64,000 nucleotides of DNA from Diadema setosum (taxonomy: Eukaryota > Echinodermata > Echinoidea > Diadematoida > Diadematidae), in contig NC_092698.1 in the NCBI RefSeq assembly GCF_964275005.1, forward strand, positions 34,398,162-34,462,161. The letters are read 5' to 3'. Numbering within the stretch: position 1 is the first letter of the stretch; every line of letters starts with the position of its first letter. Shown piece after piece: positions 47,193-58,732 of this stretch. The notes below the pieces were generated by a model. It saw only the letters and a list, made by a program, of their open reading frames with translations. It was not told the origin of the DNA and made no database searches. A program made the translations under genes and the position numbers.

Positions 47193-48213
47193 GGTTCCTC
47201 ACTTTGCTGAATGTTTACTGATACACTTATACAACAAAATCAAATGAGACCATGGCACACCATATAGCTTGTATTTCCACATGTACAAAGTAGTTTAATA
47301 TCTCTCTTTTGTCACCATTTTTTTTTTTTTCAGAATACAATGCTCATTATCAATGAAACGTTTGCAAGATATGTAACAATGCTGTTCCAACAATGTTTTT
47401 GATGGAATAAACAAGACACAGACACACATGTACATGTATATACAGGACTTTGTACATAGCTGAAGACAGTCATTTAGCAATAAACATTACGCAATAACTT
47501 CACACATCTCACCACTGATATCGCTGAATGTTAATCATGTTTGTGATTGAATACATAATAATTAAAGCTGTTTACTACTTGACAGAATTTTCTATCTGCC
47601 AATAATTCCCCCCACCCCTTCCCTAGAATGACTGCAGTCAAATATTCCTCAAAATGCCATAAGAAAATAATAGCATATAATTTCATCAACAAGCAAATTT
47701 CCTCTTACGTATCACCATACTCAAATAATTTACAGTGCAGTGTCACATTGTTTATCTTCCCATGTAGAATACAACACTGGGAAAAAACAAACAAAATTCA
47801 TGAGCACAGAGTTATCAAAGGATAGCAAAATATATGACTTTCTCTCTGGAAAAACAGCTCCGACATTGAAAAAATATATGTAGATTCACCAGAAAACATT
47901 ACAGTCAGCTTTTACACTGTAATAAATGATACTTACAATTTTTCAAACTTAATACAGCTCTAACTAGGGGTTTTGTAAAATTTGGGTAGTAAAAAAAAAA
48001 AAGAAGAAAAAAAGTCATACATAGGTAGCTTTTTACTGCAGATTAAATTTCATCATGGCTTCTGACTCATACAAAATACAAGAGTATACAAGTTACTGCA
48101 TGAGAGATTGATCCTAGGAAATACAGTTTGATCCATAAATGCTTAAATCTAGCCGAGGATTTACTGGGTGTAGGAAAGCAAGACATTGAAGGACCAGATC
48201 TCTCATGACTGAG

Positions 48214-48239
48214 CTTCTTTTTGTGTGTTTGTGTGTGTG

Positions 48240-48280
<41 letters not shown>
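48214..48280. repeat. (GT)n microsatellite
   Basis: About 60 bp of GT dinucleotides with one interruption. Confidence 0.95.
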
Positions 48281-48282
<2 letters not shown>

Positions 48283-48301
48283 TTTTTCCTTCCTGAGTTA
48301 A

Positions 48302-48658
48302 AGGGGAAGGCTAGTAACTGATCAGTGGGAATCAGTGGAAATGCTGGGAGATGATTGTTCCAATCCTTATGGGATTCATTCAAGAGTTCATTGTATATCT
48401 ATTGTTGTGTGAAAATGATTTGCTTCAGAACGGTCTCATATTCAAGTAATGTGCAGATTAATGCTCCGTCACTGACCAGGGACGCTAACCTGGAAGCATT
48501 AAACTGCACATTACTTGAATATGAGACCATTCTGAAGCAAATCATTTTCACACAACAATAGATATACAATGAACTCTTGAATGAATCCCATAAGGATTGG
48601 AACAATCATCTCCCAGCATTTCCACTGATTCCCACTGATCAGTTACTAGCCTTCCCCT
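48302..48658. mobile_element. Foldback MITE with TTAA duplication (family 1, copy 2)
   Basis: Nearly identical to 27000-27357, with the same ends and the same centre, and TTAA at 48298-48301 and 48659-48662. The high similarity of two copies 21 kb apart implies recent activity. The arms could form a hairpin of about 150 bp. Confidence 0.9.
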
Positions 48659-48662
48659 TTAA

Positions 48663-49605
48663 ACAGGAGAGATGTCAATGAGCTTTTGCATGTAAAGGAA
48701 AGAAAAAAAATATCAAAAGTATGTCACAATATTTCATATATTACATACAAGTGGCAGTTGTTTTTACTTCAGTCATTATCAAAACTATGCAGATTTATTG
48801 TAACTGGTGATAAATCATACAAATAAATAATTTGATATAAAAAATAGCTTCCTCTAACTGCAAAACTATAAGTCCACATCTGCAAATTTTGGGAAAAGTG
48901 TTTAACAATTTTCTAAGAAAGCAAATAAACTAAACAATAACAAAAAAAAAAGACCCACGTGAAATACATCAGTAAAATCAATTGGGACTGAACTAATAAA
49001 TTTGACCTATTGACTTCCAAATCTAAAATTACACAAATACATCTCAAGATCACTCTTGGAGTTTTAATCCAGCTATGACCGCACTAAATACAATATTCAA
49101 CTTACATTAGTACGGTAAGTAATGCAAGATTGAGGTTGAGCTATGCATCACAAAATCACAAACACCTAATGCACTAAAAAATAGTTTGCTATGCATTTTC
49201 AGAGGTTTGAAACCCACACCCACCAGTGAAAAGTTGGAAATTCACCCTTTTACATAAAGTGGTTGTGTTTTTGAACTGATAGACAAGCAACCTAGATGAC
49301 ATGTAGGAGGAATGGATAATTCAGTTTATGAAAGTTTAACAGACATGCTGCCACATTTTAAGTGTATTCAAAACATGATACACACCATTGTTCCCATCAC
49401 TGTCATTATATGGGTACAAACGTACAATATCTTCTCCCCCAAGCTCAAGAGTAAAATACTTCAGACAGTTAGTGCCCTAAGAGTGATGGGAAAAATGAAG
49501 AGGGAATGTTAACAGGGGATAAGCATTTTTATTTGTCCTTCTACTTGGATTTTCGAAGGTATTGACAAAAATATTGAAGAACAAAGAAATATGTGACTTT
49601 GAGTA
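48663..49605. other. Intergenic, nothing recognised
   Basis: AT-rich; no supported feature. Confidence 0.5.
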
Positions 49606-49804
49606 TACTGTACGAGCTGAAATTTTCGCGGTGGTTTTATTTTCGCGAATTTTGTGAATCGCCTTTGAACCGCGAAAATAACAACGCGCAAATAGCTGAG
49701 TTCAGTTAGACCCTCGCAACCGCAAAGTTAACAACACACGAAAATGTCCTCCAAGTACCAATTCGCGAAAATATCTGTAGGTCAAAATTTCAGCTCGTAC
49801 AGTA
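49606..49804. mobile_element. Foldback MITE, TACTGTACGAGCTGAAATTT ends
   Basis: Begins TACTGTACGAGCTGAAATTT and ends with its exact reverse, AAATTTCAGCTCGTACAGTA. CGCGAAAATA / TATTTTCGCG words pair inside. About 200 bp, no coding capacity. Confidence 0.85.
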
Positions 49805-50628
49805 TGTGTCTTTTTGTGTAATTTGTCAGTGAATAATAGTGTAAAATTACCAAAGTGGCAAAAATGAATACTCCTCATATGAAAATTTTCAAATTTCATC
49901 AATATTTCAGTTAACAAAAAAAAAAAAAGGGGGAAAGCAAAAGAAAGTTGTAATGTAGAAACTCATGGATCTCAATAATCCACTGTTTTAGATATAATAG
50001 CCCATGAATGTCATCCACCCACTTACATTGATAGACGCTGATGCACGATGGATAATTTCACACTGTGTGCAGGATTACGTATCAAACCTTCTATAATCAA
50101 GAACAAGCTTTGAGGCTAACAGTTTGCTCTGGTGGCTAAGATTAATCACTTGCTGTTCACTGCAATGCAAAACAAGAGCAAATCTATAGAACTTCAGCGC
50201 TTCCCTTGAAGTTCGTTCCACATCCAAGACTGTGCATGACCAGAGACATCATGTCCCCATTATCTAAACCTAGCATGCTGCCCTCTGTAGGTGAGAGACT
50301 GCCAGTCAAAATCCTTCTATGCTATCAGAGTACAATATATTTTTATGTGCCAGGAATGTTTAACATAAAGGTACTGAAATGCAATGTAAGGAGGGGGGGG
50401 GGGGGGGGGGGGCTTGAGGCAGGATCTGGCTGCATTTTACTGCTAGAGGTTTATGTCATACTTTCCAATTGACTTCTTCTGTACACTTCCTGTACTTGTC
50501 TTCTCGGCTGCTGACATGCATGCTGGATTACACAACTCAAAATATTTTATACCATCGACATCATAGTTTGTTTCTTACCTTTCTTTACACAATTTAAACA
50601 TGCCGTTAGCTGCAATGAAGTATTAAAT

Positions 50629-50789
50629 ACAGTCAACCTTGCCTACGTCGAATCTATTTGGACTGAAGAAATAGCTTCAACTTATGTGGGATTAAAATCA
50701 ATAGAATATAAAGAGAAGAGGCTTGAAAAGAACTTCAAGTTAGGTGATTATTCGACTTAGGCGATGTCGACTTGAGCAAGGTTGACTGT
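50629..50789. mobile_element. Foldback MITE, ACAGTCAACCTTGC ends
   Basis: The ends ACAGTCAACCTTGC and GCAAGGTTGACTGT are perfect complements. The inside keeps ACGTCGAAT / ATTCGACTTAGG pairing. 161 bp. Confidence 0.82.
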
Positions 50790-52347
50790 GACTCACAAAA
50801 TAATAAACGCACCTGCTAATCAGGTTGATACGGCCTTGACTAGGTTCTCAAAGCATCTCAGTACAAACATGTCTTCATAAATAACCTTCAAATCCATGGA
50901 TACAGGAAACTAAGTAATACCCTTGCAAAATCCAATGGCATCATGCTATAAAGAAAAAACTGATGGACATGAGGCCGAATGATGAGCCTGTGTAAAAGTG
51001 TTGCTTTACAACACATCACTCTGAATAAAGCATCTCATTTAGAGCCTTAATAGTTATGGGCTTACTAATGATTTATCTAAAGGTCATTAATTTTGAACAT
51101 CAGTTATTCAATACTGCACTACAATAAAAGCAAATCTTAAACATGCATTCTTTCCTTCTAATTTTATTATTATTATTTTATTTATTTTTGTGCATGGACT
51201 GGTCTCAACTACAATTTTTTTTTTTCTGAAATAAAACTAACAACATATTTGCATGATTCTGCTCAACATGATGGGGGAAAATTATATCAAATACATCACA
51301 AATTCATTCCTCACAATCTTGTAAAGAGAGCCTCTAATTGTATTCCTCAAGCTGTGCAAAACAAATCATTCAGTGAGTTACTTTTCTACACTGCTCAGTC
51401 AAATGTCTGCATTCAAGATGCCAATGGTATTCCACACCTTATGATGTGCAGACAGTATAAGTTCTTTAAACATTTGTCTAATTTAATTGTCTAATTTTAG
51501 AACATAAAAATTTTACGAATACAATTCCTTACTGTCACTACCTTGATTCAAAACACTTTTGTCTGAATCTCAACATAAGATAGATTTGGCAATTCCTGGT
51601 TACCGTTCTCCAGAAGAAATGGACATCAAACAGCCCTTTGTAATTTTTGGAAAACACAAAAATGAAGGGAAAAAAAAGAAATTACAAAGAGGTAAGATTT
51701 CACAAGCTCAATATCTTATGGACAAAACATATCAGCAAATTCAATGGCACTCAACTCCAATATTACCCCACAATGACTAACATCATCTCCACAGGAACTT
51801 TTTTTTTTTTTGAATAACCAAAACACAAACGATAAGTGTTCTGTGGAAAAGACCAGATTTCACAAAATATCATCACCCGTTCTATCTCATCAAGTTCCTC
51901 AGCAGTCCAAGTAGCTTGCATCAACTTCCACCAAGTTCTCCATATGCAATTCCAATTTCAAAGCTGGATGGGCATGATCACAAATCTCAGGATGTGCCTC
52001 AGATGGGCTGCTGACTTACACTGCAGCCAGTGTTCTCTTTAAGAGTCATAAAACATATAATGCATCTTTAGAGAAAAAAAAAAATGTCCTTGCTTCATGT
52101 GAGTTTGATACAATGCCAGTACTTCTTTAAGCAATGACGGGGAATCTGCAAAGCGTAAAGAATGTGTGACACACCACCAGAGATCTGCTCACTTATTTGA
52201 TGACGACGATGATGATGATACACAATGTCTCTTAGCATCATTTGAGTTCACGGATGGACCGCATCACTTTGTGAGCTGGCTTGATAAGGACGACACCGAC
52301 AACGACCAGAGTGGTAGTGTCTGTTGACTGAGGCGGCGAGGGTGAGA
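50790..52347. other. 3' flank of the unidentified gene
   Basis: May contain the 3' UTR of the gene ending at 52348. No other exon or repeat family is recognised. Short plus-strand frames at 51249-51780 lack support. Confidence 0.4.
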
Positions 52348-55300
52348 TCATAACGACTCTAACCGATCCTTGCAGGCATTGGCCACCACCTCCAGACTGT
52401 CACGATCCAACTCCTTGATGAGTGTCAGTACGGCCGATAGAATGCTGGCATTCTACAAGGGACAGAGACAAGATAATAATAATATGCAATAAAAATGGTA
52501 AGGATAAAAATGAACTTAATTCACATGTAATATCTGACGATTACATGTTATGCACTTGAAAACAATGTAGGGCTATGTGATTGCAACCACTGAGTGTCCT
52601 GTGAAATTTTTACTCAAATATATTCCTAAAGCAGACCAGTAGGTACTGGTTTCCTTGTGTTGATATCTGCATAATTTCTGAAGCACTTTTCACAAGACCG
52701 AAAGAAACTCAGTTTACATTTTTTTGCAGTTTATTATCTTTTGTTCATAAATAATTTTTTGCCCTGCACTTGGACCAAATATATTAGTAAACAGTTAAGC
52801 AGTCTGGTCTAAGTGCAGGGCAAAACAGTTAAGATTTCATACACGTCATGTTGCAGTCCCACAGAGTACATTTTCAGAGAAATGATGTGAGAATGAGAAA
52901 GTATTTGGTTGCATAACAAGTCATGAAATTAGTTGTTAGAAAATGCTATAAAAATCTCTACTCAACCTGATGTTAGTGATTCAACCAATGTGTATGAAGG
53001 ATACCTGGAGGTTTCTCTATATCACAATTCATACTGTCCCTGGGGTAACAAGATCTCAAATCTCCAATGGCATATATTAAAAAAAACAAACAACTCATTG
53101 CTCAGTTCTAAATATCAAAAATTGATATGGGATTACAACATCACACTTGCTCGTGTTCTTCCACACATTCTTCCACTAAATTATTCAATATCAACATTGA
53201 TGTTATTTTGTGAAAATGTTGCAAAATAAAAAATTCTTTTGCTCTTCTGAAAATCAATGTTTTTTGGTTTGTTTGTTTTTTAGATAAGAGGTCTTGTCAC
53301 CCGAGGATGATATGCACATTATCTAATTAGTGTGCTGAATCACTGAAAGAGACACTAGATTGACACAACTGGTAGGGAAGCAATGGCTGTTTGTACGCAA
53401 GCAAGCACAGGATGGACAGATTTGAGTTCCCTCTGAAGGAGTAGACAATGAGGATAAAAAGCCTTGCCTAGGGACACAACCACTGCAGCTCGGGGACTTG
53501 AACCAGGAACCTTCTGGCTCATGGTCCATGAGCTTATCCACTGAACCACAGCAGCTCCTTCCATCACACAAAGCCCACTATGAAACCTGCATTCACCCCT
53601 TCCTCGCACCCTTCTCTCAGTCTTCAAGTGGTTTTGACATTGACGTGCATCATGTTTTATGCTTTCCGATCAATTATGAATGACTTCAGAGCTGCCAGCA
53701 TTCATCAGGCAAACATCACGGAGGCTCCAAAGAGCCGTCGGGAAGATAGTTGCTTGTTTGTTTGTGCAGGCGCTTATATTCTTTTTGTCGGGAAATGAAG
53801 AGATAGTTAATTTTTCAGGAAGCCTCTGGCACAATCAGCAAGACTTGGCATCTGTGTAAAACTGATCATCCAGCCACTCAATCCCTAATCAACTGATGAA
53901 TGCTGAGAGGTACACAAATTGCAAAACCAATACAGTCATTCCCAGGTACTGCCTTAGATGTTAATGTGTTTTCTATGCGAGCCACATCACTTATAAAGGA
54001 AGTACTTAAAACAGAAATCTTGAGTCAGAAAGTGTTTCATACCACTCAGAAACAATTCAGGAAATCATCATACAGTTGTAGGATGCATCAGGGAAAGGGT
54101 CTGATGATTTCTCAAGGCTCTTGGATACAGGAATAAATTAGCAAGAAACATATCAGCATATTATACTGCTACTTAATTTCTTTCCAGATTTGTAGATGTT
54201 GACTTTGCTTCACAAATCCACCAAAAAGTAGCCACACATGGACTTTTAGATTAGGGCAGGTTCTGAAAGAGCGGACTCAAAGCTATGAAATGCCATACTA
54301 TCTCAATACAAATGGACTTTCCCAACCCATCTAATGATGTAGAGAAAGTACACCCTCTAGAAAAGTGCTTACTGAGAGAAAAAAAAAAAAGCTTTGTCAG
54401 TTTGAGGTCTTTTCCAGTGCAATCTTACCCAGTGGTACTCTGTGCAATGAATAGGACAAAGAACAGGATGTAAAATTCCATAGCAACCACAATAATTAGA
54501 CTAAACTGCAATTCTGCACATGCATCAAGAATATTCTATTCAAGACTAGTATTAACTTTCAATGCAATATCATCATAATTTCAAATATAATTAGAGTTAG
54601 ATAAGAAGACTGTGTAATGGATTTCTCCTGCTCCTAATCCGTACATTGTAGACTGCCTACATCAGACACACACACAAAAAATGTGTTCCAGAAAAATCGC
54701 AAAAGAGACAATTTCCCATTCATTGTATGATCCCACACTTCAGAATTATATAGAAGAACTATTTCAGAAAATATAAAGAACTAAATATAAACTTAGTTGA
54801 CCTATTCTACCTAATCTAAGTCCTCACTTAAAATTGTGTTGTGTGACTTTTATTTGGTTTGGTGATGCACGGTCACATATAGGACATACTCCCTTGATTA
54901 TTTGTCCAGTTTGCTAGCTTACAAATCATTTAAGTTGAAAAATAAGACACATGCACATAACAACTTCCAAATAGCCCCATATTAAAGGGATGGTACAGTA
55001 TTGGTGGAGATGAGAATTGGGCTTTTAACTTTTTGCGAGATACCAAGAAAACACTTATGATATAGTACAGAGCATACCATTTTAAGAGGAATTCAAAGTT
55101 TATTTGATGAAAAGCGGGTTTGGAATGACTGAAACATCCAAAAACAAAGTAAAACAAAGCGATCGTAATAAAGTGTAGGTCCCACACTTCATTAGAATCG
55201 CTCTTTTTGGATATCTCAGCCATTTCAAAACCAATTTTCATCAAATAAACATTGAATTCCTCATAGAATTACATGCTCTTTCATATTTCCATAAGAGGTT

Positions 55301-57590
55301 TCTCAGTAGCTCACCAAAAAATGTTAGAAACCTGAAATTGGGTCTCAACCAAAACTGTACAATCCCTTTAAGGTATGATTCTAGAGCAATGGAGTCTCCT
55401 TTTTGGGGGTGGGTGGTGGAGGGTTCGGCGGTCGGGGATACTGCCAAGAGAAGGTCAATTAGTCCACTCCAAAGTCCTCCCCACTCTTAGATCAAAGGCC
55501 CTCCTGTGATCCCACTAGACTCCTCCTTGACTCACCTAAAATTCTACCAAGTGGGAAAGGCTGTGACAAGTGGACCAAGAAACCCCCTGAGCTCAAAGAA
55601 CTACCTTTCCACCACTGGTGACTAAGAGGTAGCAGGGGATTCGATCCATCTGATAGGACAGAATCGGCATTTTCTACGTCTACGTCATTATCTGGCTCTC
55701 GCAAGGGACCCTACGGAAGACAGCACAGCACGCCTTCCTTATTTTGCCTCCATCCTACTGATTATGGAGTGCTTTCTGATGGAAACAATCTCATTCCCTA
55801 CAATAAAATCATTACCCAGTCTGCCGCTGCTTAGACCCAGCTCTGACCGTCAATAAATACTGATGGTACTACAAGTTGTATATTGCTAATCTTAGCATTC
55901 TGTTTGTGACGTAAAAGACATAGACTGAAAGATAAATACTTTTTGGCAAAAGAGAACACACCAGAGGAAGGCTTTTATGTGATTACAAAGATCTGGTGCC
56001 TGTTATAAAAGAGATATCTAGCTCAGGTCTCACTCATCAACTGTGACTACATAAAACAATAATGTGCTTTGGATCATTTACTGTGCAGTGAAACATATTT
56101 CCATTCATTTTTAATTGACGTTTTTTTTTAGCAGTGAAGTAGCATTAACAGTTTCATGCCACAGTGCCACCTCCCCCTCTTACCGACCCACCTCCCCTCC
56201 CCCCCCCCCCAACAAAAACCTAAACATGTCTAACTGAGCTTCAAGTATACGATCTGCATGCCTGTACCATTACCTGTATCTGTGCTATAACTGCACGTAG
56301 CACCATCGTATATTGAGAATTTGCTTGCTTCGCAACAGCTCCATGTTTATATTTAGTGTAGGGACAGCCCCCTCCTTTGCTCATTGCTGCATGATGAGTG
56401 TTACACCTGCAAAGTTTGACACAGTTTTTTTTTTTTTTTTTTTTTTTCCTGGAGCCATTCCACACTGTTTATTTGCTGGGGTGAAAAGTATGCTCACATC
56501 AGTGCAAAAAGATCATTTTGAATCTATTGCACTGCAGTGAAGAAATGACTCTGAAGAATGATTTGACAAACTGGGCAAATAAAACAAAATATTGTTTTTT
56601 GCTATGATTGATCTCAGCCTCCATTTCAGTGTCATGACATATTATCATTAAGGTATGATCAATGAAATACGAAAGATGGAGTTTCAACTGGCTGTAATCA
56701 TTCAAACAGCTGTTGGTGTTCTATAGATGCACAAAAAAAAATTGCACAGGTGCATTTGTTCCTTTGATGATTGGGGTTCGATGCCGCTGTCTCTATGAGC
56801 AATCTGAAGATCAATTTTGAACGTTAACAAAATGTAGGCTATATTTTGCTTGTTTATTTACTATTTCATTTAGTAATACTAAATGAAATGAATTTTCATC
56901 CTTCATCATAAAGCATATAAAACAGAAGTAAATCCCATTCAGAAATATGTTCAAAAGTGTAATCTAAACCGTATGTTGTGTAAGTGTTCAAAACTGTACC
57001 CTTATTTGAAAGCACATTCTATCATTTTTTTTTTTTTTTGGGATCATTTGCGACAAATGAAACTGATATAGTGGAATTTTCAAGTACAGTTCTTCATTCA
57101 TTTATATGTCAGATTAGTGCAAAGACATGTGAAGTCGAGAAATTTTGAACTTTTATTTCATCATTCTTTCCGCAATTTAATTTGCACATCCCCACGTCTG
57201 TACCAGAATGAAACACTCATCTTTTATAGAAGAGATGGCAAAAAGTAATTACCATCGTAAAGACATATCTTCCTTTGAGAGTGGCTGGTCATTATGCAAT
57301 GACACATGAATCAATTGTCTTCATATCTGTGGGGAAGCTCCAGTTTGGCACATACTCCATATATATTTTTTTGAGTGGCGGCATCAAACATGGGATGAAA
57401 GGGAATGGACTGTTGCGACTCCATCTCTAGAACCTCCTTTGGTAAAGATAGTAATGCACAGCAAGAGAACTCACACAATTAGTTGATTAATGTGCTTACT
57501 TTAGTTTTGTGGCTGCTTACTGTCTTGTGCTTGGCAGGGGAGAGTTTGTCGGCAGGTAGTGGCTTCAGTCCCAGCTGTTCTCTGATTTTA
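52348..57590 (-). CDS. Unidentified gene, last two coding exons
   Basis: Exon 57521-57590 follows a CTGCTGCAG acceptor, has a GTAAGC donor and reads (S)-K-I-R-E-Q-L-G-L-K-P-L-P-A-D-K-L-S-P. Exon 52348-52452 follows TTGTAG and reads N-A-S-I-L-S-A-V-L-T-L-I-K-E-L-D-R-D, then a short helix-like end D-R-L-E-S-L and TGA. The phases agree (0 at the junction), so the two splice cleanly across a 5.07-kb intron. The joined piece of about 58 residues looks like a small alpha-helical C-terminus of a conserved intracellular protein. I do not recognise the family. Codon use and GC are clearly above the surroundings. The intron holds a SINE, a MITE and a doubtful extra exon. Upstream exons lie to the right (see 58091-58189). 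Confidence 0.65.
53330..53557 (-). mobile_element. tRNA-derived SINE with body
   Basis: A box TGGTTCAGTGG (53538-53548) and B box GGTTCAAGTCC (53494-53504) on the minus strand. They are followed by GTGTCCCTAGGCAAGGCTTT..ATCCTCATTG, a body motif seen in many animal SINEs. It lies in the intron of the unidentified gene. Confidence 0.75.
54986..55367. mobile_element. TTAA MITE family 2, copy 2 (both ends)
   Basis: Starts AGGGATGGTACAGTATTGG and ends CCAAAACTGTACAATCCCT, between TTAA 54982-54985 and 55368-55371. The arms pair for most of their length around GTAGGTCCCACAC. It defines the family seen in pieces at 46480 and 61697. Confidence 0.85.
55536..55710 (-). other. Doubtful exon in the intron of the unidentified gene
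   Basis: An open frame follows a TTCCGTAG acceptor and ends at a TTTTAG|GTGAGT donor. It reads R-E-P-D-N-D-V-D-V-E-N-A-D-S-V-L and then H-Q-W-W-K-G-S-S. The entry phase is 0 but the exit phase is 1, so it does not fit between the two exons around it. A GGATCGAATCC word inside resembles a pol III B box, so a worn SINE is an alternative. Confidence 0.25.
55740..57520. other. Intron sequence, nothing recognised
   Basis: Holds homopolymer runs (C at about 56199-56210, T at about 56427-56447 and 57027-57039) and no supported exon. Confidence 0.5.
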
Positions 57591-57654
57591 CTGCAGCAGG
57601 AAACAAAAATACGTGAGAGAAAGTTGTGAAGTGCCCATATGGAGACATGGAGAC

Positions 57655-57709
57655 AGGCATACATACATACATACATTAAGACAGACAGACAGACATATGT
57701 GTATACATT

Positions 57710-57741
<32 letters not shown>

Positions 57742-57935
57742 CAGACAGACAGAAAGAACGACAGCAGATGGACATATAGACAGACAGACAAAAAAATGAG
57801 AGAAACTGAGACAGACAGACAGACAAAAAGACAACAGATGGACATATAGACAGACAGACAAAAAAGAATGAGAGAAACTGAGACAGACAGAAAGACAAAA
57901 AGACTGATAGACAGACAGACAGAAAGAGAGAGAGA
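57655..57935. repeat. (CAGA)n tetranucleotide array with a longer period
   Basis: ACAG-type units from 57655. Within them, a roughly 60-65-bp segment (ACAGATGGACATATAGACAG..GAATGAGAGAAACTGAG) occurs twice. Confidence 0.9.
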
Positions 57936-58090
57936 GACCTATTCAGGCCTGGATATTAATGTTTAATTGTAAGAGTGGATAGTTATGTGCATTAAAGTGA
58001 AAACTAAGTTCTGGTAAGGGCTTGAGAACCCGTCTGGCACCATTTCATATTTGCTTGCAATATATCGAAAGAGTCTACAAAGAAACTTAC

Positions 58091-58189
58091 CTGGCTGACG
58101 CGGTTTGCCGGAATGATGAGTCGTTTTGGAGTATTTTGAGAAAAATAATAAAAGTCGGTAAACCGACTTTTATTCCAGAAGGCTCCAGA
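58091..58189 (-). CDS. Candidate upstream exon of the unidentified gene
   Basis: A perfect CAG|GTAAGT donor closes the exon at 58091. A TTAG acceptor at 58190-58193 could open it. The frame runs L-E-P-S-G-I-K-V-G-L and on to I-L-Q-N-D-S-S-F-R-Q-T-A-S-A, leaving phase 2, which is exactly what exon 57521-57590 needs. No ATG is present, so it would be internal or the acceptor is wrong. It contains the palindrome at 58147-58174. The plus strand is also open here, so chance is not excluded. Confidence 0.35.
58147..58174. repeat. Perfect 28-bp palindrome
   Basis: AATAAAAGTCGGT and ACCGACTTTTATT pair over 13 bp with a two-base loop. Confidence 0.95.
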
Positions 58190-58279
58190 CTAACTCGGTC
58201 TCAGGGAAAACTCGACCCTATTTCAGACAATTTACACACAGTTCGTGATCGCCATGTTCATCAGTAGCCTACTCTATAA

Positions 58280-58732
58280 TACTACGGGCACAGGCCAAAC
58301 GAGGCCTTACTGAGCAGACAGGAAAGTGCGTGCTAATCCTGTACAAAACAAATGGACAGCGCGCGGTCCTCAAGCCTACTAGCAAAGACGCTTTATAATA
58401 CGCACATCACCTCAGTTGCTGAGACGCGCGGTCTTTGAAGTTTTTGTTGTTGTTCATCAATTGTCTTTGATTGTTTTTAGAGGTGCTTGAGAGGCGCACA
58501 CTAATTTTGCATGCGCGCCAAAGAGGTTTTTGATGCGCGTGTTGTAACAACTCGGACCATTACTGCGAGTAGCCAGAACGCTACAATGTAGTTTATACAG
58601 GCCGCTCCCGTGTGCATGGTACTGTACAATCCAGAGGGAAAACCAGTAGCAGTACAACTCATCCTGCCGTCAAGCAAAGCGAGGCCGAGTTATTCCCGAG
58701 TCCGAGTCTAGCCTGACCCCGTTCGGGTAAGT
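58280..58732. promoter_or_regulatory. CpG-rich, possibly bidirectional promoter
   Basis: CpG density is much higher than around it (GCGCGCGGTCC, GACGCGCGGTC, GCATGCGCGCC). Splice donors point outward on both sides: minus CAG|GTAAGT at 58085-58093 and plus CGG|GTAAGT at 58724-58732. The stretch would suit the start of the minus-strand gene and of a divergent transcript. GCATGCGCG resembles an NRF1 half site. Confidence 0.4.

Noticed and set aside
57479-57898. Minus-strand frame of 139 codons rich in L-S-V-C
   Set aside because: Most of it is the (CAGA)n repeat read in reverse. Only 57521-57590 is a supported exon.
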